Source: Taeniopygia guttata
Taxonomy: Eukaryota; Chordata; Aves; Passeriformes; Estrildidae
Assembly: GCF_048771995.1 (NCBI RefSeq)
Contig: NC_133034.1
Location: forward strand, 5,343,001 to 5,407,000
DNA length: 64,000 nt
Direction: 5' to 3'
A program made the position numbers and the translations under genes. This document shows positions 43,312 through 54,130 of this stretch, piece after piece. The notes below the pieces were generated by a model. That model worked only from the letters and a program-made list of their open reading frames with translations, was not told the DNA's origin and searched no databases. Position 1 is the first letter of the stretch. Each line of letters begins with the position of its first letter.

Positions 43312-46300
43312 ATGTACCAATGGCTGCTCGCGGTCCTCCGCGCCCTCCGCGATGCCGCCCGCCAGGCCCCGGCCCCGGCCCTCACCCTCAGCCCGGAGCC
43401 GCCGCCCCGAAAGAAACCGCCCCCCAGGTCAGCCCTGCCCGCCAGGTCAGCCCCGCCCGGCCGCCGTGTGGGTGTGGGAAATGCCCGATGAGCGCCGGGT
43501 GCTGCCCGCAGCTGTGGCGGTGACTGCGGGGCCCGGATAGCGCCGGCCGATGCGCGGGGCCCGCTGGCTGCCGCCCACAGGTGCTCCCATTCAGCCCTGT
43601 TGGGCTGCTCGGGGCGGGATCGGGGGGAGCAGGTGCCGGGGCAGCAGCAGGGCACACGCAGCCCTGGGGACAGCTGGCTGAAGGACGCCACGCACCGTGG
43701 ATAGGAGCAGGATGCCGCCCCAGGCGCTAGCCGTGCTGCTGGCGGTGGTGATGGCCGGAGCGGCTCGGTGCCGGCCGCTCGGGATGTACGGATGCAGGCT
43801 CCGGGGAGCCTCCGGGAGGCTGTGCCCGCTGTCCCATGGCGGAGTGGTCCTCACTGAGGAGCAGCTCGGAAGGAATTGGCTCTTCCCAACCCAGCTCTTC
43901 TTGGGTTGGGAATAAAAATAGGAACGTTCTTTGCGCTCTGTTCCTAAAGGAGACGTTTTCACCGGACTTAGCAACTGATAAAAATCCTTGCGTTTAGGCT
44001 TGTGGGAAGGGGTGAGGCTGGTAATTGTTTCAAGGATTTGTTCCCGAGCTGACTCGGCAGGAAGCTGCTGGAGTGGATGTATGCAGCACTGGCATTCTCA
44101 CCTCGCATTTCCTGTTCTGCCTAAACTTTCCTTTGCAGCTCAGGGTAGTGACATGGACTTGGATGGCTTTGTGACCTCTGGAATGCTTCTTTCCTGGAGG
44201 AAAGAGGACAGCATTACCTATTAAGGCACTTTTTGGTGATAGGAACAAATGCAGAACACGAAGAGAAGGCCTGATCTGCTTTAGTGGGATGATCAGCCCT
44301 CTGAGAGATGATCCTGGAGAAATAGGAAAGCCCCCTTTGGAAGTTTGGGCCTGCTGGAAGCTGAATTGTGCTTGCAAACATGGTTCTGTCTGTTCTTCCC
44401 TCAGTGTTCTGTCACCTGTGGAAGGTCCTGAGGAGATCCCTGCAAAGAGGCTGAAAACAGGTATTGCCCCTCAGAGAGGTTTAATATGTCTTGTTTTCCT
44501 TGGATTTGGGGTACCTTGGGGAACTCTGGGTTTGGCACTTCAGGATTGCTGCTGAAGCTGAGGATTTTTGAGCCACTCTTGTGGCTGGAGGGGGTCTCAT
44601 GAGGCCTGGGCCTCTCGATGATGTGTGCCAGTGTTCATGGATGTGGCACTTGGGCACATGGGTCAGTGGTGGCCTTGGCAGTGCTGTGGGAACAGTTGGA
44701 TTTATGACCTTACAAGGTTTATCCAACCTTAATGATTCTCTGATTTTCAAACCAAGTGGAGGATGGGAGATCCTGGTCAGATGAAGGCAGGAACAGAAGC
44801 AGGGAGCAGCTTTTTCCATCCTGGGAGGGCCATGTATTTGCACCAAGGATAAATCCTGGCTGGGGCAGGGCATGGCATGTCCCAGCTCTCTCTGGCACTG
44901 AGCCCTGCAGGGCAGCACAAAGAGCATTTTGTAGCCAAGGCTGTTGCTGTTCCATGGGGGATGTGGAGCTTCCTAATTCCTTCTTGGGAACAAGATCCCC
45001 AGGGATGGGGTGGGGGGTGCTGCTGGGCTGTTGCTGTGTTGTTGAAATGAGTTACCTGCTCCATGTGGGCTCAAGGAGCTGGGCTTGGGTGTAAGCAGAA
45101 ATCCCAACCCCTGTTTCCAGTCCCATTCTTCATGAGCTGGTGGTGTGGTTTTTCCAGAATGTGTCTCTGGGGCTAACAAGGAGCCTGAAGAGGTTTCTGT
45201 GGCTGCCAAGTTGCCACCTAAGGCAACGAGTAGAAGCCAGGAGACTCGAGAGAGAGATGACTTCTTCTCTGAGGCTGAAGATGAGGTGAGCAAGGGTTTT
45301 GATGGGAGCTCAGGGCAGCTCCCACAATCCCTGCAGGTGTTGGAGCCTGTGTTACAAAAGTGGTGCCATCAGTGCCCCTGCCTTCTGCTGCAACCCCAGC
45401 AAAACCATGGGCTCTGAGTCAGAACATAGCTGACTGGATTTCAGGAAAGGGAGGTGCTTGCTTGGATTCACATTCAGGTTATGCTCACTCTGGTATTTGC
45501 TTTTATTTCAGGTTGTGTCCATTTCTTCTGACTCTTCATTTGTAGCATCTGGAGAGGATGAGAACACAACAGAACCTGGTAGGGTGACAGCAAGTCCTTC
45601 ACTCATTCCTTTCTCCTGCTGCTCTGAGTCTGGGCAGCTCTGCCTAGGCTGGGGGCTGCTTGCTGAAGGCAAAATATCTGGGTAGCACCCAGGAATAGTG
45701 GAGAGTGAGCTCTGTTTCTTCCCTGTATCCTGGTATGGCTTCTGGATTGGAGGCAGGGCTAGGAACAGGCTCCCCAGGGAATGGGCACCGCCCCAAGGCT
45801 GCCAGAGCTCCAGGAGCATTTGGACAATGCTGTCAGGGATGCACCAGCCTGGATTGTTGGGGTGTCTGTGCAGGGCCAGGAGTTGGACTGGATGATTCTG
45901 TGGATCTCTTCCAACTGGGATATTCAGTGGTTTATCCCAGGATGCTCATGTGGTTGTGGATCCTAGATATTAACTGCCTTGGATGCAGTTCTAGTGTGTC
46001 CCACTGCTGGCTTGCCAGAAAGAAATTGGTGTAAATGTTGATTTTAGGCAGTAGAGCCTCAGAACTCTTTGTATTATACTTAGGCTGGCAACATTCTGTA
46101 GTTGCCAATATGAAAATATCCTGAAGCATCATAACACAAATAATATTAGAACGTGAGGGATAAAATGGGGGTAATTTATCTTTGGTGAAGCTCTTTAAAC
46201 TTGTATAACTCCTGTTTTCCTGACCACTTGCTGATGGCTTGTGCTCTTCTCCCACAGACAAAATGCCTTGTGACACCAACCCGTGCTTGGCTGAGGAAAT

Positions 46301-49300
46301 ACCATCCTCTCTTTGCAAAAGAGCTCCATATCTGAGGTAAAAATCCTTCTGTTTTTTTCACTTCTGCTTTGAAGGTTTTTTTTGGCCTTTCACTTTCATC
46401 CTTGAACTTCCTGTGTTGCCCAGCATTTGTGTTTGTGTCCACAGAGCAACATTCTTCCATGTCCTGGGACTCCTCCTGGCTGCCACACTGAGGGAGGTCT
46501 TCAGCTGTGTTCTTGCCTTTTTAAACCAGTTTTAAACTTTCTCTTTAAATCCAGATAGTTGGTAGACTCAGGAGATCAGAGGAGGATGAACAAGTTCAAC
46601 ACTCTCACCTCCTGTGGTAGGAGGAAGTGTTGAATTGGGAAGAGGCCGAGACCAGGAATGCAAACAGAAAAACCCACAACTACAAGGAAAAAAAATCCCC
46701 CAAAAACCCCAGAGAATTTCCATTTCCCCATTGGGAAATACTTTTATGTTTTTCCTGTGAGAGTGTTCAGTTACTGCCACAGGTCACCTAGAGAGGTTGT
46801 GCAGTCTATCCATGGAGATGTTGGAAAACTCTCCTGGACACAGTCCTGGGCAGCCTACTGTGCCTCCTTGAATCAGGAGGTGCTAATTAAAACCTAATTA
46901 ATAAATCAGGAGCTTTGAATGTTCTCCTAATACCATTTCTTCTGCCTTTGGTGTTTTCAGCCTGGGCAGGAATAACCACATCCGAGCTGCTCCGGAGAGC
47001 CCTGTCACACCCAGGCCCCCCATTAAGGAGCCAGGTCCCAACTCTCCAGGAGTCAGTGGCACCAGGAGGCTGTTGTGTGCTGCTGAAGAGGTAAAGTGGG
47101 GAGAAGGGAATTCTTTTGGGATGAAACAGCTGTGCAGTTCCTGTGCCGTTGGGCTGAGGCAAAAGGAAGGGCTGGGAATGCCTGCTAAAGTCTCTTTTTT
47201 CCTTCCCTTCTGCAAGGATGTTCAGCAAGCAGAAAATAAGAAATACAAAGAAGTCTTGAGTCTGTTCAAGGAAAAATATTCTGGACGATTTACTTCTCCA
47301 CGATCAGCAAGACTGAACAAGTAATTATGAGCATAATAACCCTTAACTTTCTGGTGATGAGTTTGTTGTATGTGGAAGGGGAGGAGAATTGATCTTTCCT
47401 GCTCTCAGGGTTCTGGACAGAATCAAATGTAATGATTGAGTCTCTTTTGGAATAGTGGAGACAGAAAATTTGACTCTTGTATGTTCACTGGGCCTGAGCT
47501 GAAGGTGGCCAAACTTCTGGATGTAAACTCCTCAAAATGCCCTTTGCATCTTGTTATGGAACCAGTGACAGCATGGTTCTGTTAGTGATTAAACAGCCTA
47601 ATTTGACTTTATATATTTCTGTTGCTTTCATTTAGCCAGTTGTGTACAAATAGCCGTGTCCTCTGCAGTGAATTTAGGTTCACTGGCAACAAATCACCTG
47701 TTAAAACTCTGTCCTTTTCTCCTGCTACACCAAAGAGTTCCAACCAAGGAGCCAGGGATGACTGGGAATCCCCTGAAAGAACAAAAACCCAGAGGTGCCT
47801 CTCCACCTGTGCCAGAAAGGACCAGTGAGTATCCCCAGCACCCAGGGCTGCTCCACTCTGTTGGTAGAAGTCCATCCCAAACAGGGTATTTTCCTCATTA
47901 TTGGCTAAACTGGGTTTGTGAGGGTTTTACTGAAGGGGAAGAACTGATTTTAAATGGTATTTAGAGCTGTGGCAGTGCAGTTTGTAGCTGGATGTGACCC
48001 CCCCTGCACAGGAGAAGGTTGTAGTTCCTGTTTTACCTGGGGTTTTTTGTACCAGGGGAGGGGGATATTTGACTCTGACTCTTCAGAGTTGCACTTTCAT
48101 CCCTTTTTAATGACAGACAGGACTATTTCTATAAAAACAAAGCTTCCCGAACAAGTAAGCTAATTACATGTATGTTTAATATTGTCCCAGGGTTTTTCCC
48201 TGCCTATTCATTACTTAAATACTTTTTCATCACTATTTCTTTTATATCTTAGACTTTGTAACATGATCATATGGGGATTGAAATGATTCCTGAGCAGGTG
48301 CCAGAGTTTGAACTTCTGAGTTGAAAATGCTGATGAAATATCTGTGGTGTCACCCAGAAACTGAGAGCTCTGTGCAGCTGCTGGAATAGGAAGTCACCTC
48401 CTTGTTCTCATATTGCTGCTTTTCCCTGCAGGTGTCAAGCATGGGGATGTTTTCAGCCCCCAGCTGCCTCAGAGAGGTGTCATGATCAGGTAAGAGTCTC
48501 TTCTAACCATGGCTCTTGTTTCTTTTGGCTCTGTCAGCCTCCAGAAGACCAGTCCTGTTCAGTGTCTCAGTGCTGAGGGAGAGGAACACCTGGTTTGAGG
48601 AATTGCTCACAGCCAGTTGTCCCTCAAATCCAGCTCCCCTGTCACAGCTGGGCAGCTGTGGGGTGTGCTAGGTTTTTTTTTTGGGGGGAGAAGGAAGTAT
48701 GGGTGACAGCCCAAGTTGTCTCTGGGTTTGCACAATCTGTTTTTGCTCCTAAGTGTCTTTTTGCCACACCATTAATGAGCTGACTTTGCATTTCCTGTGG
48801 CTCCTGAGCAAAAGGAGTAGGGAGCTTGTAAACCTGGGGGGACTGAGGCAGTTCTTGAGGCTTGCAGGATGCCTTGGGTTGGAATAGGAGACCAAAAGGG
48901 AGTGTTGCTGTGCCTCATCAGGGACCAGGGGACTCTGTGGTGGCAGGACGGGAGTGCAGGAGGCTCCTTGTGGAGGGAAAGGGGCTTTTGCCTGCAGCTC
49001 CAGGGAGGGATTTTGGTGTGGCAGCTTGGTGCCCTCCTCTTCCTCCTCTCAGACAAGAGAGGAGAGAGTGCAGATGGGGCAGAGAGAGGTTTGGTTGTGG
49101 CAGGTCTGATTTGGGGTGATTTTTTCCCCTGTTCTCTTTCTCCCTTAGACATGAGCACTGTGCATTTGTCCTGAGTTAAATTGTCACTGTCCCCTAAGCT
49201 CAAGGGAAGAGAAAAAATAACTAGTGGAGTGGCATTTGTCACCAGGAGATCACAAAGCACTTGATAGAGGAAGTGCTGGTTGCTTCTCTGCTTTCCAAAG

Positions 49301-52300
49301 ATTAAAACTGAGAAACAAAAAGAGTTTGGCACCTGATGGTGGAAGAAAGTTTGTGAAGCTTCCAGCTCTTCATCTATCATGGTCTGGCTGCTACAAAAGG
49401 AGTGGGGAAGGAAACTGAGATGTTGTCATGTGTCAGAATCAGCCTTGAAAATGCATTTCTTGTCAGAAGGTGAATGTTGGAGAATTTCATGGGGCAGTGT
49501 GGATATCCAGCTCATTTATCTTAATTTCTGACAGCTACTACACACCACCAGAAGAGTCTCGTGGACAGGGAAAAGGAGAGAAACGAGCTGCTTCAGTGGT
49601 AAGCTTCAGTTAGTCACTTTGTTTTCTGGAAAATATAACTCACCTCTGCTCAGGACTGAGATCCAAAATAAAATTTGAAGTGTGGAAATTAGAAATCCTT
49701 ATTTGATCTCAGCTTGATTCGTGTGTGTGGAGGCTTTGCTGGGGGGCTGGATGTTAATCCAAGCCCAAGGAAAGCCCTGCCTTTCTAGGCACAGTTGGAA
49801 TGCAGTCACCAATCAGATGTGACTTTGGGGATTGCTGCTGGGATGTGTTTACACAACCCCTTGTGTTTCTTGCAGAATTCTCTGCCCTGTCCCCCAGCAA
49901 TCCCCTTGTGCTTGTCTGACTTCCTGTCCTTGTGCCTGGCAGGGCCAGCGTGAAGCCGAAGTCCCCCAGAGAAAGCTATTCCAGTTCCATGTGACACCTG
50001 TCCTGTCCAAAGACCTCTTTTTTGTGGACAGTGAGCCACTGCCATGCCCAGAAAAGCCAGGAGATGATCTGGCTCCACTGACAGAGGTACCTGTGCTCGG
50101 CAGCAAGCCAGTGCTGTGGCTGGTTCAGCAGAGGCCTGCAAGGCTCTTTGCTCTGGCACTGGAGCTGCACTTGGAGGCCTTCTGGGGGGCTGGTGTGCTC
50201 CATGTGCTGTTCCACGAGCCCTTCCCCACTGAATCCTTTGTTCCAGGCCATGGAGAGTGAGATCTCTGCTGCCTTTGACACTGGTGAGCCTGAGGACATC
50301 CTGAGCAGGGCCTTCAAGCTCGCTGTCACCCGTGAGGACATCTGCACCCTGCAGCCTCTGGGCTGGCTCAACGACAAGGTACGGGATCCTGCACTTCCTG
50401 GGAAATCCCCCCACTCCCTGGGCACAGCAATCTTCCAGGAGCTCCACTGCAGAGCCCAGAAATAGCTCTACACTCCTTATTTTGGGTACTGTGTGGGCTG
50501 GTGTTTCTGGAAGCTTTCACTTGGATGATGCAGCTCCCAGGAGTCAGTCTGGGTTATCAGAGTGGGTGTGGGGGCTTTAACCAGCAGCACAAGTCCCCCA
50601 CTGTGAAATTTCTGGGAGCAAAAGCTGTCAAGTGAAGTTTTCTCAGCTTGAGGGTGGCCAGCAAGGACATGTTGCTGTCTTTTTAATTGAGTGTTTTATT
50701 TCACATCTCGCTTTGCCTCTCTCTGTTCCAGATAATGAATTTCTACATGGGTCTTCTGGTGGAAAGAAGCAAGAAGGAAGGATATCCAGCAGTCTATGCT
50801 TTTAACACCTTCTTCTATTCCAAGCTAATCTCTACAAGCCACAAGGGAGTAAAGAAATGGACCAAAGGTGTGGATATCTTTGAGCACGATGTCATCTTGG
50901 TGCCTATTCACCTCAGAATTCACTGGACACTGCTGGTGAGTCAAACTGGCTTTTTATTTAGGGGATGGGGAGAACAAAACCAGCAAGCAAAGTCCTTTAG
51001 TGTTTGGGGTGTGCTTTGTCTGAGTCACCTTCTAACCCCAGGTTGTAGACCTCCGAGAGAAAGCCATCAAATACTTTGACTCCTTGGGACAGAAAGGAGA
51101 CCACATTTGTAAAACTGTCTTGTGAGTAGCTGCTTTTTTATCCGTTTTGGTTGTTTCTGAGGCCCTTTTCCCCTCCCCACGTGAAGTGCTTCTGCCCTGT
51201 CCCGTGGTGCTGCTCGCTTTGTGCCTCTTCTGTTCTGCTCAGTGTTTTAAATCCCACAGAGTGTCAGAGGTGCACGTTTTCACATGTGCTGTGCATCCTG
51301 ACATGTCTTTGTCAGTAAAAACCCTTCATCCAGCAGCTTTGCAGGGTGAGAGCAGCCCCACAGAGACAAATCCCAGAATCACTGAGGTTAGAAAAGCCCT
51401 CCAGGATCATTGAGTCCATCCCATGACTGATCCTCACCTTGTCACCAGCTCAGAGCCATGTGCAGAGCCTTCCTGCCCTCCACAGTCCCACCCAGCTTGG
51501 TGTCACCTACAAAGACACTGGGGGTGCCCAATCCCCTCGTCCAGGTCATGGATAAAGATATTACACAGGGCTGTGCCCTGGGGAGCCCTGCTCCCAGCCT
51601 CTCACTGTGTCTCTAAGATTGGGATTTCCCCTCCACATTCCTCAATTCCTCTGCTGTGAGGATCCTCTGGCATTTCACTGTGATTTATCTTCCTATCACC
51701 TTTCAACTACTTTGTTGTTGTTGTTGTTGCTCTAAATCAGGGAGATGGAAAGTGATTTTGATGTTGTTTTCAACAGAAAATACCTAGAAGAGGAAAGCAG
51801 GGAAAAAAGAAACATTGAATTGACTGCTTCTGAGTGGACCCTTCACAGCATGGGCACAGAGGTATGTATGGGAGCAATGCCTGGATTTGGAATGGGAGCT
51901 AGAGCTCCTTGTCACACAGGATTTAACACTTCCCAGGCAAGCAGAGGGGGAGGATGTGCAGTTAACTGGGACTGTTAGGTTTGGGAGCAGTAAATGGATT
52001 ATGGAAATAGGTCTTCAGGAGTAGTTGTGGGTAAAATGTGTACTACAACCAGATTGCTGCTCTTTCAAGACAGACAGACATTCTCCATGTTTTTGTATTC
52101 CTCAGGAAATCCCTCAACAAAGTAATGGAAATGACTGTGGAGTTTTTGTTTGCAAATTTGCTGATTTCATCTCCAGAGACAAGCCCATCATCTTCACCCC
52201 GGTGAGAGGGGTGTAAACAGCTCCAGCCTTTCCCACGCCCATGCGAGAGCCAGGGAAGCTGCACAGCAGCTGGGGCAGGGGCTGGGGGTTTGTTCCTCAT

Positions 52301-52770
52301 GTCTGGTGTCTGCTTCCTGGGCAAGATCATGGATTCATGGAATGCCAGGGTGGTTTGGGTTGGAATGGACCTTAAAGACCATCTCATTCCAATGCCAGGA
52401 TGCTGCAGCCTTTGTATCTCTTGGTAAAATAGGTTTTTCCCCCTTGGACCTACCTGCTCAGACCCTGGTTATTTTCCAATGTGGTGATCTTTAATAAATG
52501 TCCCTTTAAAGAAATGTGGGTGTTTGTTGGGTGGTTGTGTCACCCTGGTGTGAAACCCAGCAGATGATCTGGCTCTGCTGAAGGTGCTCAAAAGCAGCTT
52601 CCCACTCAAGAATTCCCTGGGTGTTAATGGAGACTTCCTGCCTCTTTCTCCCCTGGCTTCCTATGTGATGGATTTTTCCTGTTTCTTTTCAGGAACACAT
52701 GCCTTATTTCCGCAGGAGGATGGTGTGGGAAATAATCCATCAGCAGCTGCTGGGAGACATGCACTGTTAA
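43312..52770 (+). CDS. SENP2: SENP2 SUMO-specific protease, complete (18 coding exons)
   Basis: SENP2 matures and removes SUMO, acting at nuclear pores and in the nucleus. Exons: 43312-43427, 44405-44460, 45158-45285, 45512-45578, 46258-46336, 46961-47090, 47217-47320, 47636-47824, 48117-48154, 48432-48489, 49535-49598, 49943-50086, 50247-50378, 50732-50935, 51042-51121, 51777-51861, 52106-52201, 52693-52770. All junctions keep phase: 1848 nt, 615 residues (human 589). The start [10 protein letters not shown] matches human MYRWLVRILG, the pore-targeting helix. EIPAKRLK resembles the human nuclear signal. VVSI at 101-104 followed by SSDSS looks like a SUMO-interacting motif. The C-terminal protease (C48 family) has His499 (IHW), Asp516 (YFDS), Gln563 and Cys569 (NDCG), each exactly 21 beyond human H478, D495, Q542 and C548. 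The middle is very diverged. Position beside convergent IGF2BP2 and the LDSMGQKG-like segment favour SENP2 over SENP1. Confidence 0.93.
43712..43915 (+). other. Small open frame with signal-peptide-like start in SENP2 intron 1
   Basis: 67 codons from ATG to TAA. Residues 1-18 ([18 protein letters not shown]) look like a secretory signal, followed by a Cys/Arg-containing stretch ([13 protein letters not shown]). I do not recognise a family. It lies on the sense strand in the GC-rich 5' part of SENP2 intron 1. The stop codon overlaps an AATAAA. It could be chance in GC-rich DNA or a product of an unspliced or short transcript from the SENP2 promoter. Confidence 0.2.
43883..43912 (+). other. Perfect 11-bp inverted repeat (hairpin) with 8-nt loop
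   Basis: TTCCCAACCCA at 43883-43893 pairs perfectly with TGGGTTGGGAA at 43902-43912; the loop is GCTCTTCT. The right arm runs into aataaaaatagg. No other perfect stem of this length was noticed nearby. Confidence 0.9.
44632..44745 (+). mobile_element. CR1 LINE 3' tail in SENP2 intron 2
   Basis: gtggcacttgggcacatggg, tcagtggtggccttggcagt, then taaggtt-like text and ccaaccttaatgattctctg. Sense CR1 terminus. Confidence 0.85.
45861..45935 (+). mobile_element. CR1 LINE 3' tail fragment in SENP2 intron 4
   Basis: gggccaggagttggactgga followed by tgattctgtggatctcttcc and aactgggatattcagtg, a short diverged sense CR1 end. Confidence 0.65.
46780..46875 (+). mobile_element. Possible CR1 LINE fragment in SENP2 intron 5
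   Basis: cacctagagaggttgtgcag, ccatggagatgttggaaaac and tctcctggacacagtcctgg resemble the sense CR1 region lying before the terminal 150 bp. It is diverged and short. Confidence 0.5.
51370..51615 (-). mobile_element. CR1 LINE fragment in SENP2 intron 15
   Basis: Reverse-complement tail (cccagaatcactgaggttag, aaaagccctccaggatcatt), then ttggtgtcacctacaaagac, caatcccctcgtccaggtca and tggataaagatattacacag. The internal part is joined directly to the tail, so an internal stretch of the element is missing. Confidence 0.85.
52328..52398 (-). mobile_element. CR1 LINE 3' tail in SENP2 last intron
   Basis: tggattcatggaatgccagg, gtggtttgggttggaatgga and ccttaaagaccatctcattc. A minus-orientation CR1 end of about 70 bp. 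Confidence 0.85.
52493..52498 (+). terminator. SENP2: Candidate intronic poly(A) signal in SENP2 last intron
   Basis: AATAAA followed 17-45 nt later by a strongly GU-rich stretch (tgtgggtgtttgttgggtgg). Cleavage here would skip exon 18, and translation would run into the intron and stop after VRGV. Confidence 0.4.
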
Positions 52771-52905
52771 GAAAACACTGTTCTGTAAAAGAGTAGTATT
52801 TATTTCTTATTGGTTAGGTAAGATAAATATTAACTTATGTAAGAGCCTTATTGTATGGGAACGTTACTTGTTAACAGAGTAATTTATTTTTTAATTGAAA
52901 ACTGA
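52771..52905 (+). other. SENP2: SENP2 3' UTR, minimal extent
   Basis: AU-rich sequence after the TAA. There is no canonical AATAAA within 150 bp; GATAAA at 52822-52827 is a weak variant. A U/GU-rich patch follows at about 52905-52930. A longer form could end at the AATAAA at 54032-54037. The end is therefore uncertain. Confidence 0.45.
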
Positions 52906-53834
52906 TTTGTTGTCTCTGTGGTTTTTAATTTGCTACCCCATCTGAAGAGGAACAGGGGCTGTCTCCACTCCTGGTGGCTCTGGGGACATCCCTGTGCTGC
53001 TCCTGACCCAAAAGATCCCTGCAGAGGGGCTTTGTCTGTCTTTGCTTTCACTGATTGGTTCAATCTGCCAAAACCTAGGGGCAGATTCTCCAAAGGAGGA
53101 ACAATTCCAGAGACACTCGTGTTTTATCCTTACAAATAATTGATCAGGGTTAATTAATCTTTTCTGAGGATGCAGAACAACTGAGCACGAGGATGCAGCA
53201 GCTGGGAGTGTTGGAGGTGTCCTTTCCCCTTCCCTTTGGTCCCTCCTGTTTGGGGCTGTAGTTTTGACTGTCCCAGGTGCCACCAGAGCAGCATTCCCAG
53301 TGCTGGAGGGGTGGGAGGGCTCATGGAGGGGTGTCCCTCACTGCAGCACCTGTCAGCATCCCAGGCAGCCCCACCCTGCCCCCAGGGCCATCCCAGCCCC
53401 ATTTGGTGCCTTTCCCCACTGGGTGTTCCATCCAGGGATGTGCAGGGAGGGAGAGGTGGCTTTGTGATGACAACATTTCCCCGGTCCCAGGGTAAATGCC
53501 TACAACCCCACATCCAGGCCTTCCCTCCCTGGCAGCAGGGAATTGGGCACCAGGGAGGAACTCCCAGCCGTGACCACCAAAAGGGACCCCAAAGAAAACA
53601 ACAGAAAGCAGGTCAGGCTCTGGTTAGCTGGATATATTTCTCTTTTTTGTTGGTGTCTCGGGTTGGTTTTCACAGAACACTTTGCAGTAGAGGAAAACAC
53701 GGATTCGCAGCCCAGGGGAGCGGCGCTGGCACCAGCACCTCTGCTCCCATCCCTGCTCTTGCCTGTCGGCTTTCACCGCTTCCATCCATCACCTGGATTT
53801 GCTTAGACCCTTTTTTTAATTGTGTTTGGCTATT
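52906..53834. other. Convergent interval between SENP2 and IGF2BP2
   Basis: Moderately GC-rich with no recognised gene. It contains a T run (about 53848-53862, just beyond its end) and short polypyrimidine stretches. If the longer 3' ends are used, parts of this interval are 3' UTR of one or both genes. Confidence 0.55.
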
Positions 53835-53840
53835 TTTATT
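53835..53840 (-). terminator. IGF2BP2: Distal candidate poly(A) signal of IGF2BP2
   Basis: Minus-strand AATAAA about 1.2 kb past the stop codon and 186 nt past the proximal signal. Its use is uncertain. Confidence 0.35.
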
Positions 53841-54020
53841 TTTCCCTTTTTTTTTTTTTTTTGTTCTTTTTAACCATTTCTCAAGCTTTCTCTGAAGGAA
53901 CAGCCACTGGCTCTCTCGGCTTGCAGGAGACTACGGAAGAGCTCTGGGACACGGGGGTTGGTTTCCTTCTTCCACCTTGCAGCTGACTTGGTCGAGATCA
54001 TTTTTCCAACTCGTTTTCTT

Positions 54021-54026
54021 TTTATT
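54021..54026 (-). terminator. IGF2BP2: Proximal poly(A) signal of IGF2BP2 (AATAAA)
   Basis: Plus tttatt, minus AATAAA. Six bases away on the other strand lies another AATAAA (54032-54037), so this spot could end transcripts from both convergent genes. Confidence 0.65.
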
Positions 54027-54122
54027 ACAAAAATAAAAAAATGCTCCAACTATCAGTTTTACAAGGCATACAAAAATCTCTAAAAGGGCAGCACAAGCGC
54101 AAGGTGCTGAGGTACGAAAACC

Positions 54123-54130
54123 TGAGGTAG
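54123..54130 (-). promoter_or_regulatory. IGF2BP2: let-7 8-mer target site in IGF2BP2 3' UTR
   Basis: The plus strand reads TGAGGTAG, so the mRNA reads CUACCUCA, a perfect complement of the let-7 5' end. It lies about 100 nt before the proximal poly(A) signal, inside the predicted 3' UTR. IGF2BP-family mRNAs are established let-7 targets. Confidence 0.65.

Noticed and set aside
47825-48431. Direct splice of the SENP2 exon ending 47824 to the exon at 48432
   Set aside because: It shifts frame and leads to a stop in a later exon; the 38-nt exon at 48117-48154 restores phase with good splice sites.
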